DNA from: Pseudomonas fluorescens
GTDB taxonomy: Bacteria; Pseudomonadota; Gammaproteobacteria; Pseudomonadales; Pseudomonadaceae
DNA: 64,000 bases
Assembly: GCF_900636825.1 (NCBI RefSeq)
Contig: NZ_LR134318.1
Span: 434,001 to 498,000 of the forward strand
Direction: 5' to 3'
This document shows, in pieces, positions 1 to 9,539 of this stretch (position 1 is its first letter; every line of letters begins with the position of its first letter). Below the pieces are notes generated by a model. It saw nothing but the letters and a program-made list of their open reading frames with translations, did no database searches and had not been told where the DNA came from. Made by a program: the position numbers and the translations under genes.

Positions 1-906
<906 letters not shown>

Positions 907-933
907 ACGCTGCTCGAAACTGCAATGCAATAC

Positions 934-1022
934 CTGTGGGAGCTGGCTTGCCAGCGATAGCATCTCCTTGGTTTACCTGACAAACCGAGGTGTCTGCATC
1001 GCTGGCAAGCCAGCTCCCACAG
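934..1022. repeat. REP-type inverted repeat pair (family A, GTGGGAGCTGGCTTGCCAGCGAT)
   Basis: Two perfect 25-base arms (934-958 and 998-1022) face each other around a 39-base centre. The same arm recurs near 9418, 24601, 45629 and 63451. It is a REPIN-like element between gltD and hemE. The rest of the 907-1152 gap shows nothing else recognisable. Confidence 0.93.
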
Positions 1023-1152
1023 TGTTTTGTGGTGTTGCAAAGTCAGCATTCCAACGCAATAAATTGACCCGATAGACAAAAGGCTGACCCACATCCGTGC
1101 CTTTTGCCTCGCGCTCTGAGAAAATGCCCGCACTTTTTTTCCGGATGCCGAC

Positions 1153-2220
1153 ATGACTGCCCTGAAGAACGACCGTTTCCTCCGCGCCCTGCTCAAGCAA
1201 CCCGTTGACGTCACGCCTGTGTGGATGATGCGCCAGGCCGGTCGCTATCTGCCGGAATATCGCGCCAGCCGCGCCCACGCCGGGGACTTCATGAGCCTGT
1301 GCATGAATCCGGAATTCGCTTGCGAAGTCACCATGCAACCGCTCGACCGCTATCCACAGCTGGACGCGGCGATCCTGTTTTCCGACATCCTCACCATTCC
1401 TGATGCCATGGGCCAAGGCCTGTACTTCGAAACCGGTGAAGGTCCGCGCTTTAAGAAAGTCGTCAGCACCCTCGCCGATATCGAAGCCCTGCCGATCCCT
1501 GATCCGCACAAGGATCTTGGCTATGTGATGGACGCGGTCAGCACCATCCGTCGCGAACTCAACGGCCGCGTGCCGCTGATCGGCTTCTCCGGCAGCCCTT
1601 GGACGCTGGCGACTTACATGGTCGAAGGTGGCTCGTCGAAAGACTTCCGCAAGACCAAAGCGATGCTCTACGACAACCCGCAAGCCATGCACCTGCTGCT
1701 CGACAAGCTGGCGCAGTCGGTGACCGCGTACCTCAACGGCCAGATCATGGCCGGCGCGCAAGCGGTGCAGATCTTCGATACCTGGGGCGGCAATCTGTCG
1801 GCAGCGGCGTATCAGGAGTTCTCGCTGGCCTACATGAAGAAAATCGTCAGCGGCCTGATCCGCGAACACGACGGGCGCAAAGTGCCGGTGATTCTCTTCA
1901 CCAAGAACGGCGGCCTGTGGCTGGAAAGCATCGCCGAAGCCGGTGCCGACGCGCTGGGCCTGGACTGGACCTGCGACATCGGCAACGCCCGCGCCCGTGT
2001 CGGCGACAAGGTCGCGCTGCAAGGCAACATGGACCCGACCGTGCTCTACGCCAAACCGGAAGCGATTCGCACTGAAGTCGGGCGCATCCTGGCCAGCTAC
2101 GGCAAAGGCAGCGGCCATGTTTTCAACCTTGGCCACGGCATCACTCCGGAGGTGGATCCGGAGCATGCCGGCGCGTTCCTGCGCGCGGTGCATGAGTTGT
2201 CGGCGCAGTATCACGAGTGA
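1153..2220 (+). CDS. hemE: Uroporphyrinogen decarboxylase
   Basis: This cytoplasmic heme-pathway enzyme removes four carboxyl groups from uroporphyrinogen III to give coproporphyrinogen III. The product has 355 residues, the usual length. The N-terminal signature [14 protein letters not shown] carries the substrate-binding arginines, and [18 protein letters not shown] is the second family signature. The C-terminal [10 protein letters not shown] motif is also present. It appears monocistronic, with a REP pair upstream and a strong hairpin terminator directly downstream. The gltD-hemE order matches other pseudomonads. Confidence 0.98.
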   Translation: MTALKNDRFLRALLKQPVDVTPVWMMRQAGRYLPEYRASRAHAGDFMSLCMNPEFACEVTMQPLDRYPQLDAAILFSDILTIPDAMGQGLYFETGEGPRFKKVVSTLADIEALPIPDPHKDLGYVMDAVSTIRRELNGRVPLIGFSGSPWTLATYMVEGGSSKDFRKTKAMLYDNPQAMHLLLDKLAQSVTAYLNGQIMAGAQAVQIFDTWGGNLSAAAYQEFSLAYMKKIVSGLIREHDGRKVPVILFTKNGGLWLESIAEAGADALGLDWTCDIGNARARVGDKVALQGNMDPTVLYAKPEAIRTEVGRILASYGKGSGHVFNLGHGITPEVDPEHAGAFLRAVHELSAQYHE

Positions 2221-2232
2221 TCGCGTTGTAAT

Positions 2233-2264
2233 AAAAAACGCCCGGCCAATGCCGGGCGTTTTTT
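2233..2264. terminator. Bidirectional rho-independent terminator after hemE
   Basis: A perfect stem CGCCCGGC/GCCGGGCG with loop CAAT is flanked by an A-run on the left and a T-run on the right. It can therefore stop hemE transcription and also the MFS gene arriving from the other strand. Confidence 0.93.
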
Positions 2265-2270
2265 CAAGAT

Positions 2271-2341
2271 CAAAAGATCGCAGCCTGCGGCAGCTCCTAC
2301 ATGGGATTGATGTAGGAGCTGCCGAAGGCTGCGATCTTTTG
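2271..2341. repeat. REP-type inverted repeat pair (family B, GATCGCAGCCT..GGCAGCTCCTAC)
   Basis: The arms read CAAAAGATCGCAGCCTGCGG and onward, and their near-perfect complement; the CGCAGG/GAAGG position differs. The element sits between the hemE terminator and the stop codon of the MFS gene. The family recurs at eight places in the window. Confidence 0.92.
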
Positions 2342-2344
2342 CTT

Positions 2345-3619
2345 TTAAGCTTTGGCACCACCGAGAGGCGGCAACTTCGCGAGCTTCAGCGCCACCAGCA
2401 GCGCAATCAACAACAGCGAACCGATAAACAGGCCGATGCCGTTCCAGCCACCCAAATGCCAGAACACCCCGCCCGCCGTCCCGGCAATGCTCGAGCCGGC
2501 GTAATAACTGAACAGATACAGCGACGATGCCTGCCCCTTGGCCGTCAACGCACGCCGACCGATCCAGCTGCTCGCCACCGAATGCGCGGCAAAGAAGCCG
2601 AAGGTGAACACCAGCATGCCGACGATCACCAGCAGCAGCGGCGTGAACATCGTCAGCGCCAGCCCGGCGAACATTAGCGCAATGGTTGCCCACAACACTT
2701 TGCGCCGCCCCAGTTTATCCGCCAGCGAACCGATCTTCGCCGAGCTGTAGATGCCCGACAGGTAAACCACCGAAAGCAAGCCGACGAACACTTGATCGAG
2801 GTTGTACGGCGCCGCCAGCAAGCGATAGCCGATGTAGTTGAACAGCGTGACAAACGCGCCCATCAACACGAACGCTTCAAGAAACAGCAGCGGCAGGCCG
2901 GCGTCGCGAAAGTGCATGGTGAAGCCGTCGAGCAGGCTGCGCGGGTGCAGCGAGCGCGGGCGGAAATTGCGCGACTCCGGCAAAATCTTCCAGAACACCG
3001 CCGCAGCAATCATTGCCAGCGCACCAATTACCAGCATCGCCGTGTGCCAGCTGACGAAGTCGATCAAGACACCGGTGATCAAGCGTCCGCTCATCCCGCC
3101 AATAGCGTTACCGCCGATGTACAAGCCCATCGCCAGGCCGATGTGCTGTGGATGAATTTCTTCGCTGAGATAAGTCATCGCCACAGCGGCCAGACCGCTC
3201 AGCGACAATCCGATCAGCGCGCGCATGATCAGTACGCCTTCCCAGCTCGGCATCATTGAACTGGCGATGGTGCACAGCGCTGCCGCGAAGAGCGCGGCGA
3301 CCATCACCGGTTTACGTCCGATGCGATCGGAAATCGGCCCGGTGATCAGCAGACCGAAGGCGAGCATGCCGGTTGCGACCGAGAGGATCAGGCTGCTCTG
3401 CGCCGCATTGATCCGGTATTCGTGGGACAGCAGCGGCATCATCGGTTGCACGCAATAGAGCAGGGCGAACGTCGCAAAGCCGCCGCAGAACAACGCCAAC
3501 ACCGTGCGCATGAACGCCGGTGTGCCTTTTTCGATGTAAATCTCCTGCAGCTCGGCGAAAGCATCGTCGCCGGCAGCGGGCGGGACTTCGTGGGCAAGGG
3601 GCGCGACAACAGTTTTCAC
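2345..3619 (-). CDS. MFS transporter, YnfM-like drug/arabinose efflux family
   Basis: This is a 424-residue inner-membrane major facilitator with about 12 hydrophobic segments. The GPISDRIGRKPVMV loop between helices 2 and 3 is the classic MFS motif A, and GSLADKLGRRKVLW is its second-half repeat. The chosen start is a GTG at 3619 because GAGG lies about 7 bases upstream; the frame stays open further upstream but has no better site. It is divergent from a LysR regulator, the same arrangement as E. coli ynfL-ynfM, so the regulator probably controls it. The substrate cannot be told from sequence. Confidence 0.88.
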   Translation of the reverse strand: MKTVVAPLAHEVPPAAGDDAFAELQEIYIEKGTPAFMRTVLALFCGGFATFALLYCVQPMMPLLSHEYRINAAQSSLILSVATGMLAFGLLITGPISDRIGRKPVMVAALFAAALCTIASSMMPSWEGVLIMRALIGLSLSGLAAVAMTYLSEEIHPQHIGLAMGLYIGGNAIGGMSGRLITGVLIDFVSWHTAMLVIGALAMIAAAVFWKILPESRNFRPRSLHPRSLLDGFTMHFRDAGLPLLFLEAFVLMGAFVTLFNYIGYRLLAAPYNLDQVFVGLLSVVYLSGIYSSAKIGSLADKLGRRKVLWATIALMFAGLALTMFTPLLLVIVGMLVFTFGFFAAHSVASSWIGRRALTAKGQASSLYLFSYYAGSSIAGTAGGVFWHLGGWNGIGLFIGSLLLIALLVALKLAKLPPLGGAKA

Positions 3620-3686
3620 TTCAGACCTCGGAAAGCACAGCCTGGCAGGCAATGAAAAAAGCATATAGCTGGCTAATGTTTCTATC

Positions 3687-3696
3687 CAATATATTG
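3687..3696. promoter_or_regulatory. Candidate LysR operator in the divergent MFS/LysR promoter
   Basis: A perfect 10-base palindrome CAATATATTG lies in an AT-rich stretch of the 118-base divergent intergenic region, about 40 bases before the LysR start. LysR proteins usually bind AT-rich dyads in such divergent promoters. The assignment is inferred from position and symmetry only. Confidence 0.4.
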
Positions 3697-3737
3697 TTCG
3701 ACCTGTTTGATAGCATTTACGACCTAACGGGGTTTTC

Positions 3738-4640
3738 ATGGAATTGCGTCATCTGCGCTACTTCATCGCCGTTGCCGAAGAATTGCATTTCGGCCGCGCC
3801 GCGCTGGTGCTGGGCATTTCCCAGCCACCGCTGAGCCAGCAAATTCAGGCGCTGGAACAGGAAGTCGGCGCGCGCTTGTTTGAACGGACCAATCGTCGGG
3901 TCGAGCTGAGCGAGGCGGGCAGGTTGTTTCTGCAAGAGGCACGGCTGGTGCTGGCGCAGGTTGATAAAGCGGCGGATGTCGCCCGGCGTGCACAGCTCGG
4001 CGAGCTGGGTGAATTGAAAATCGGTTTCACCTCTTCGGCGCCATTCAATTCGACGATTCCACAGGCGATTTTTTCCTTTAGGCAGCGCTTCCCTGCGGTG
4101 CACCTGAACCTGCGCGAGATGAGCAGCACCATGGTCGCGGAAGCCTTGGTCGACGAATCAATCGAGGTCGGTATCATGCGCCCGCTGGGGTTGCCGGATT
4201 CGTTGAGCGTGGTGGAATTGATGCGCGAGCCATTGGTGGCGGTGCTCAGTTCCAAGCATCCGTTGGCGCAGGACAGTGACGAAGGCCTGTTTCTGTCGGC
4301 GCTGGCGCTGGAACCGTTCGTGTTTTTTCCGCGCAGCTATGGCAGTGGTCTCTATGCGCAACTGCTCAGCCTGGCTCGCGACGCCGGCTTCAGCCCGCAT
4401 TTTGCGCAAGAGGCCGGCGAGGCAATGACCATCATCGGTCTTGTCGCAGCGGGCCTGGGTGTGTCGGTGTTGCCGGCGTCTTATCAACGCATGCGCATCG
4501 ACGGCGTGGTCTACCGCCCGTTGCTCGACCCGGAAGCGATTTCAGCGGTATGGCTGGTGCAGCGCAAAGACCAGAAATCACCGATGGCCAAGGCGTTTGT
4601 CGAACTGCTTACGCGCAAAGTCGAACCTCTGAAAACCTGA
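3738..4640 (+). CDS. LysR-family transcriptional regulator (YnfL-like)
   Basis: The product has 300 residues. The N-terminal winged HTH (roughly residues 1-60) contains the typical run FGRAALVLGISQPPLSQQI followed by ARLFERTNRRVELSEAG. The rest is a periplasmic-binding-protein-like effector domain. Divergent transcription from the MFS exporter suggests it activates that gene in response to the exported compound. That link follows from the usual behaviour of the family; the effector is unknown. The ATG is preceded by GGGG at a short distance. Confidence 0.92.
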   Translation: MELRHLRYFIAVAEELHFGRAALVLGISQPPLSQQIQALEQEVGARLFERTNRRVELSEAGRLFLQEARLVLAQVDKAADVARRAQLGELGELKIGFTSSAPFNSTIPQAIFSFRQRFPAVHLNLREMSSTMVAEALVDESIEVGIMRPLGLPDSLSVVELMREPLVAVLSSKHPLAQDSDEGLFLSALALEPFVFFPRSYGSGLYAQLLSLARDAGFSPHFAQEAGEAMTIIGLVAAGLGVSVLPASYQRMRIDGVVYRPLLDPEAISAVWLVQRKDQKSPMAKAFVELLTRKVEPLKT

Positions 4641-4643
4641 AAA

Positions 4644-4713
4644 CAAAAGATCGCAGCCTCCGGCAGCTCCTACACCGATCCCTGTAGGAGCTGCCGAAGG
4701 CTGCGATCTTTTG
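4644..4713. repeat. REP-type inverted repeat pair (family B)
   Basis: Opposed arms beginning CAAAAGATCGCAGCCT enclose a short loop in the space between the convergent LysR gene and the APE operon. One arm reads CCTCCGG, a one-base variant of the family. Confidence 0.92.
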
Positions 4714-4815
4714 ACTTTGCTCTTTAAGGCTGCGGTGAGCCTCTGACAATCTGCCGAACCAGCCATCGCAGAGCCAGGCAGGTGAGCGGCGATGACAAGC
4801 CAACCTGTCTGCGAA

Positions 4816-4835
4816 AGGGCGCCAAACGGCGCCCT
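4816..4835 (-). terminator. Probable terminator of the APE operon
   Basis: A perfect 8-base stem AGGGCGCC/GGCGCCCT with a 4-base loop lies 17 bases past the last stop codon of the minus-strand operon. Only a weak T tract (TTTCGC) follows on the minus strand, so efficiency is uncertain. Confidence 0.55.
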
Positions 4836-4851
4836 GTGTCGTTTCTGGCGG

Positions 4852-5295
4852 TTACTGAACCTTCGCCAGATCACCTTTCAACGCAACGCCGGCCATGATC
4901 GCGCCTGCATGGCATTCATAGGTCTGCGCGTCCTTGCGCTCGTTGCTCTTGTAGAAGCTGACGATGTTGGTCACAGCGTTGGCGCCGGCGCTTTTGGCGG
5001 CCTGGTGCAGGCTGATGATTGCTGATTGGGCGACCCACTCGCAGGCGACTTCATCGGATTTGTTGAAGGCGTTGGTTTTTTTGTTGGTCACGGCGCCGGG
5101 GCTGACGACGGTGACTTTGCCAGCCGGGGTGTTGCCGGCCAGATAGAATTTCACGCTGCCGTCAATTTTGCCGGAGCGGGTCGCTTCGGCCACGGCTTTG
5201 TCGAACGGCAGGTAGACCGCCGTATCGCGGGCCTGGCTGACGGCTGGCAAGGCGCAGAGCAGCAGGGTGACGGCAGCGAGTTTCTTGAGGTGCAT
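4852..5295 (-). CDS. Small secreted protein at the end of the APE operon (annotated elsewhere as 'excinuclease ATPase subunit')
   Basis: The product has 147 residues. A clear Sec signal peptide (MHLKKLAAVTLLLCALPAVSQA) predicts a periplasmic protein of about 125 residues. Mature residues include two cysteines (VACEW and TYECH) that could form a disulphide. The GANAVTNIVSFYKS segment recalls small YbjQ-like beta proteins. Homologues are often labelled excinuclease subunit, which nothing in the sequence supports: there is no Walker motif and no zinc finger. It lies 20 bases behind apeR and is probably cotranscribed, so a role in pigment localisation or envelope function is plausible but unproven. 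Confidence 0.75.
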   Translation of the reverse strand: MHLKKLAAVTLLLCALPAVSQARDTAVYLPFDKAVAEATRSGKIDGSVKFYLAGNTPAGKVTVVSPGAVTNKKTNAFNKSDEVACEWVAQSAIISLHQAAKSAGANAVTNIVSFYKSNERKDAQTYECHAGAIMAGVALKGDLAKVQ

Positions 5296-5315
5296 GAAGG
5301 TCTCCTTGACCTGGA

Positions 5316-6551
5316 TTAATTCGGTTGCGGCCAGCGGCGAAAAATCAACGAAGTGTTGACGCCACCAAAAGCGAAATTGTTGTTCATCACGTATTCATGG
5401 TGCATCTGGCGGAATTCACCGCGCAGGTAATCGAGCTTGCCGCAGTGCGGGTCGACTTCGTCGAGGTTGAAGGTGTGCACATACTGATCGCTGTTGAGCA
5501 TCTCGATGCTGAACCATGACTCCAGCGCACCGCAGGCGCCGAGGGTGTGACCGAGGAAACTCTTCTGCGAGCTGATCGGCATGTGCTCGCCGAACAGGCT
5601 GCTGGTGGCCAGCGTTTCGGCGATGTCGCCCTGTTCGGTCGCGGTGCCGTGGCCGTTTACGTAGCCGATGGCGTCCGGCGTCAGGCCGGCATCTTCCAGG
5701 GCCAGCTCCATTGCGCGGCGCATGGTCACTTGTTCGGGGCGAGTGGTGTGCTGACCATCGGCGTTGCTGCCGAAGCCGACGATTTCAGCGTGAATGTGCG
5801 CGCCACGGGCGAGGGCGTGTTCCAGTTCTTCAAGCACCAGCATGCCGCCACCTTCGCCGATCACCAAGCCATCGCGGCCCTTGTCGTAAGGGCGAGGGCT
5901 AGTCTGCGGTGCATCGTTTTTCAGGCTGGTGGCGTACAGCGCATCGAAAACCATGGCTTCGGTCGGGCACAGCTCTTCGGCGCCGCCGGCGAGCATCAGT
6001 GGCAGGCGGCCAAACTTGATCGCTTCGTAGGCATAGCCGATGCCCTGGCTGCCGCTGGTGCAGGCGCTGGACGTCGGGATCAGCCGACCGGTAAGGCCGA
6101 AGAAAATGCTGATGTTTGCGGCGGTGGTATGCGGCATCATCCGCACGTAGGAGTTGGCGTTGAGGCCCTCGGCCACCGAGTTGAGCAGCATATTGCCGAA
6201 TGCTTTGATCTCGTCGGTGCTGCCGGTGGAAGAGCCACAGGCGACGCCCATGCGCCCGTCCTTGATCGATTCGTCGCCGAGCAGGCCGGCGTCGGCGAGG
6301 GCTTTTTCCGCCGCGCCGACCGCCAGTCGCGAGACCCGGCCCATGCTGCGCAATTGCTTGCGCGTCCAGTGCGCCGGCACGAGAAAATCATCGATGGGTC
6401 CGGCCAGACGTGTATTGAGTTCAGTGAAGCGATCCCACTCGTCCATCTGGCGAATGCCGCTGCGGTTGGCCGCGAAGTTGCCGGCAATGGTCTGCCAGTC
6501 GCTGCCCAGCGAGGTAATACCGGCCATGCCGGTGACGACGACGCGCTTCAT
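5316..6551 (-). CDS. apeR: APE beta-ketoacyl-ACP synthase (FabF-like), ApeR type
   Basis: The product is a 411-residue condensing enzyme with a complete Cys-His-His triad: SSACTSGSQ, VNGHGTATEQGD and QKSFLGHTLGA. The start at 6551 is preferred because GGAGG lies 9 bases upstream and the ATG overlaps the apeQ stop as TGATG; a GTG six bases earlier would be too close to the ribosome site. In aryl polyene systems this KS acts as a homodimer beside the ApeO/ApeC pair and is thought to start or support chain extension. That role is taken from work on the Xenorhabdus cluster. Confidence 0.92.
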   Translation of the reverse strand: MKRVVVTGMAGITSLGSDWQTIAGNFAANRSGIRQMDEWDRFTELNTRLAGPIDDFLVPAHWTRKQLRSMGRVSRLAVGAAEKALADAGLLGDESIKDGRMGVACGSSTGSTDEIKAFGNMLLNSVAEGLNANSYVRMMPHTTAANISIFFGLTGRLIPTSSACTSGSQGIGYAYEAIKFGRLPLMLAGGAEELCPTEAMVFDALYATSLKNDAPQTSPRPYDKGRDGLVIGEGGGMLVLEELEHALARGAHIHAEIVGFGSNADGQHTTRPEQVTMRRAMELALEDAGLTPDAIGYVNGHGTATEQGDIAETLATSSLFGEHMPISSQKSFLGHTLGACGALESWFSIEMLNSDQYVHTFNLDEVDPHCGKLDYLRGEFRQMHHEYVMNNNFAFGGVNTSLIFRRWPQPN

Positions 6552-7279
6552 CAGCACAAGCCTCCGTTGACCGCCAGCACCTGGCGGGTGATGTACGAAG
6601 CTTCCGCCGACATCAGGAAATTCACCGCAGCCGCTACTTCTTCAGGGGTGCCCATGCGTTGTGCGGGAATCATTTTCATCAGCTCTTCCACCGGCACGTT
6701 TTCGTCGAGCATGGCCGTGTCGATCAGACCCGGGGCGACGCAGTTAACGGTGATTTTGCGCTTGCCCAGCTCGATCGCCAATGCCTTTGCCGCACCGATC
6801 ACGCCGGCCTTCGAAGCGCTGTAATTGACCTGGCCACGGTTGCCGATCAAACCCGAAACGGAAGTGATGCAGACGATGCGCCCGGCGGCACGACGACGGA
6901 TCATCGGCATCATCACCGGGTGCAAAACGTTGTAAAAACCGTCGAGGTTGGTCCGCAGCACCACGTCCCAATCGTCGTCGCTCAGCGCCGGAAACGCGCC
7001 GTCGCGGGTCAACCCGGCGTTGAGCACCACGCCGTAATAGGCGCCGTGGCTTTCGACGTCGGCTTCGAGAATGCGTTTGCAGGTTTCGCGATCGGCGACG
7101 TCGAATTGCAGGACGCGCACACGGCGGCCCAACGCTTCGATTTCAGCCTGCACCGCCTGCGCTTCGCTCAAGCCGCTGCGGCAATGCAGGACGATGTCAT
7201 GCCCGGCTTGCGCCAAACGCAAGGCAATGGCGCGGCCGATGCCACGGCTGGAGCCGGTGACCAGTACGGATTCAGTCAT
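6551..7279 (-). CDS. apeQ: APE 3-ketoacyl-ACP reductase (FabG-like SDR)
   Basis: The product has 242 residues. It is a short-chain dehydrogenase with the NADP(H) motif TGSSRGIG near the N terminus, the NAG motif (VLNAGLTRDG) and the catalytic Tyr-Lys in NYSASKAG. It reduces the 3-keto group of the growing ACP-bound polyene before dehydration. The gene overlaps apeP by 8 bases and meets apeR at TGATG, so translation of the three is probably coupled. Confidence 0.93.
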   Translation of the reverse strand: MTESVLVTGSSRGIGRAIALRLAQAGHDIVLHCRSGLSEAQAVQAEIEALGRRVRVLQFDVADRETCKRILEADVESHGAYYGVVLNAGLTRDGAFPALSDDDWDVVLRTNLDGFYNVLHPVMMPMIRRRAAGRIVCITSVSGLIGNRGQVNYSASKAGVIGAAKALAIELGKRKITVNCVAPGLIDTAMLDENVPVEELMKMIPAQRMGTPEEVAAAVNFLMSAEASYITRQVLAVNGGLC

Positions 7280-7736
7280 CGTTCGACTCCTTTGTCTGTT
7301 GCAGATATTGGTTGGCTTCGGGCGGACGGAATACGTTCAGCCGGGCGCTGGCGTGAATCCCGTCGCCATTGATGTGGCATTCGAATACACCCATGCCATT
7401 GTCGTCTTCCAGCGAGCGCAAACCGTGGATGGTCAACGCACTCCCCGCTGGAAAGGCTTCGACATTGCACTCGTATTTGCGCGTGCCGAGCAAAAAGCCC
7501 AGCTCTACCGGATTGCCTTTCTGCCGGGCATGGCAACCGGCGAAAGCGGCGACGCTTTGCGCCATCAGCTCGACGCCGACCCACGCCGGCAGGCTGCCGT
7601 CGGGCAGGTTGAACAGGCCGTCGGGCTTGACCGTGAGGCGGGTGAAAATCTGCTCATCGTCGAAGCGCTCGATCGCATCGATCAGAATCATGTCGCCGGC
7701 ATGCGGCAGCAGTTCGGCGAGCGGCCAGTGGCTCAT
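7272..7736 (-). CDS. apeP: APE 3-hydroxyacyl-ACP dehydratase (hotdog fold)
   Basis: The product has 154 residues and fits the FabA/FabZ-like hotdog dehydratases; LPHAGDMILID carries the conserved His near residue 12. It removes water to create the conjugated double bonds. In the Xenorhabdus system ApeP works as a heterodimer with ApeI, whose equivalent here is the C-terminal domain of the ligase fusion at 19192-20871. The gene overlaps its upstream neighbour apeO by 4 bases. Confidence 0.9.
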   Translation of the reverse strand: MSHWPLAELLPHAGDMILIDAIERFDDEQIFTRLTVKPDGLFNLPDGSLPAWVGVELMAQSVAAFAGCHARQKGNPVELGFLLGTRKYECNVEAFPAGSALTIHGLRSLEDDNGMGVFECHINGDGIHASARLNVFRPPEANQYLQQTKESNDD

Positions 7737-8929
7737 GGGGCGTCTCCGATAATCAGGCTGACGTTATTGCCGCCGAAGGCAAACGAGTTGCTCATCAGGT
7801 AGCGCGGTGCAATGGACGTCAGGCGCTCGCTCGCGGTCACCCATTTGAGCGGTGGCAAGGCCGGATCGGCCTGGCCGTCCCAGATATGCGGCGGCAATGC
7901 GTGCTGAGGATTCTCTGCACTCAGGCTCAGCCAGCAGAACGCCGCTTCCAGCGCGCCAGCGGCACCGAGGGTATGGCCAGTCAGTGGTTTGGTCGACGAG
8001 CAGGCCACGCCATCCGGAAACAGTGTCGCGACCGCGAGACTTTCCATGGCGTCGTTGTGCTGGGTGGCGGTGCCGTGCAGGTTCAGATAGTTGATCTGCG
8101 GCGCTCGCAGGTGTGCGCGGCTCAAGGCTTTCTGCATCGCTTGCAGGGCGCCGCGTCCAGTCGGCTCCGGTGCCGAAATATGATGCGCGTCGGAACTCGC
8201 GCCCGCACCAAGCAGGGCAATCGCCGGCCCGTCATCCTGCTGTCGGCTCATCATGAACAATACCGCCGCCTCGCCGATGTTGATGCCGTTGCGATTGACC
8301 GAGAACGGATTGCAGCGCTCATCGGACACCGCATCGAGCGCGGAAAAACCATTGAGCGTCAGTTTGCACAAACTGTCGACGCCGCCGCACAGCACCGCGT
8401 CGCACAGGCCCAGATCAAGCAGGCGTTGGGCGCTCATCAGCGCCCGTGCGCTGGAAGTGCACGCGGTGGAAATGACATAGGCCGGGCCGCTCAGTTGCAG
8501 CCATTCAGCAAGAAAATTTGCCGGGGCACCGAGCTCCTGTTGGCGGTAATCGTATTCAGTCGGGAATTGCTGCTCGCGAATGTAATGCGCCAGGCCCCGG
8601 CTGGCCTCGTCGATGCCCGAGGTGCTGGTGCCCAGGACCACGCCGATGCGCTCACGACCGTAGGCCTGGATCGCGCGGTCGATATCATCACGGATCTGCA
8701 ACGCGGCTTCCAGCAGCAGTTGATTGTTGCGACTGCTTTGGTCGACCAGTTCCGCAGGAATCGCTGCCAGCTCGCCGTGCACGGCAGCCACCGGCAATTC
8801 ACGCTCGGCCACCCAGCCGGCTGTGCGGCGCATGCCCGAACAGTCGCCGGCGAACAGATTGCGCGCGACTTCAGACTTGTCGCGACCCAAAGCGCAGATC
8901 ACGCCGAGGGCATTGAGGTAAGCGGTCAT
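7733..8929 (-). CDS. apeO: APE beta-ketoacyl-ACP synthase, catalytic KS of the KS/CLF pair
   Basis: The 398-residue thiolase-fold KS has all active-site residues: Cys in STACTSSA, His in LNLHGTATQHND and His in KPLTGHTLGA. In characterised APE pathways it pairs with the shorter chain-length factor ApeC (here at 22715-23440) to set polyene length. It overlaps the downstream apeP and the upstream lipoprotein gene by 4 bases each. Confidence 0.93.
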   Translation of the reverse strand: MTAYLNALGVICALGRDKSEVARNLFAGDCSGMRRTAGWVAERELPVAAVHGELAAIPAELVDQSSRNNQLLLEAALQIRDDIDRAIQAYGRERIGVVLGTSTSGIDEASRGLAHYIREQQFPTEYDYRQQELGAPANFLAEWLQLSGPAYVISTACTSSARALMSAQRLLDLGLCDAVLCGGVDSLCKLTLNGFSALDAVSDERCNPFSVNRNGINIGEAAVLFMMSRQQDDGPAIALLGAGASSDAHHISAPEPTGRGALQAMQKALSRAHLRAPQINYLNLHGTATQHNDAMESLAVATLFPDGVACSSTKPLTGHTLGAAGALEAAFCWLSLSAENPQHALPPHIWDGQADPALPPLKWVTASERLTSIAPRYLMSNSFAFGGNNVSLIIGDAP

Positions 8930-9417
8930 GGCGTCGATTCACCGAGCTGGGATACGCGATATTGCGGGCCTTGGGGCAGGTTCAATTCGAAGCTCAACGG
9001 TTGTGCGTAGCGGACGTCCCAGCGCGCTGGCAGGGCGCGTTGCCCGGCCTGCTGCTGCGCGGTGGGGTAATTGCGCAGCAGCTCGCCCGACGGAGTCAGG
9101 GCGAACAGCAGCGCGGCGAACAGCTCCCGGGCTTCCGGGTTCGGCGGCAGCAGGCCATCGGCCTGCCAATGCCCATCGATCAATTGCTGACGCGCCTGGG
9201 GAATGCCCAGCGGGTCCATCATCGACCAGCGAATGCCCGGGCCTTCGCGCTGGATCACCAACAGCCAGTCCTGGCGTTGATCGGCTTGCAGGCGCTCAAT
9301 GTGCAATTGCAGCGGCAGGGGCAGCGTCGGGTTGCCGGCGGGCAATGGCGACTGGCTGGCGCAGGCACTCAACAGAAGCACCAAGCTCACCACAAAAAGT
9401 CGCCAAACCGCGGACAT
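8926..9417 (-). CDS. apeN: DUF3261-type lipoprotein of the APE export system (ApeN)
   Basis: The product has 163 residues. MSAVWRLFVVSLVLLLSACAS is a clear lipoprotein signal with a LSAC lipobox, so the mature protein is a lipid-anchored envelope protein. The family occurs in APE clusters with the LolA-like and RND proteins and is taken to help carry the pigment lipid to the outer membrane. The ATG at 9417 directly abuts a REP element and has no visible Shine-Dalgarno sequence. An alternative ATG at 9540, coupled to the methyltransferase stop, would add 41 residues translated from the REP and bury the signal peptide. Confidence 0.82.
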   Translation of the reverse strand: MSAVWRLFVVSLVLLLSACASQSPLPAGNPTLPLPLQLHIERLQADQRQDWLLVIQREGPGIRWSMMDPLGIPQARQQLIDGHWQADGLLPPNPEARELFAALLFALTPSGELLRNYPTAQQQAGQRALPARWDVRYAQPLSFELNLPQGPQYRVSQLGESTP

Positions 9418-9507
9418 TGTGGGAGCTGGCTTGCCAGCGATAGCGTCGGCAGCTCCAGTATTGAGCCTAACTGGTCCACCGCTATCGCTGGCAAGCCAGC
9501 TCCCACA
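9418..9507. repeat. REP-type inverted repeat pair (family A) inside the APE operon
   Basis: Two perfect 27-base arms (9418-9444 and 9481-9507) occupy most of the only gap of more than 25 bases inside the operon. The left arm touches the apeN start codon, so the element occupies the place where its ribosome-binding site should be. Confidence 0.93.
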
Positions 9508-9539
9508 GGACTCTATGTGTGCAGATGGAAAGTGGCGCA

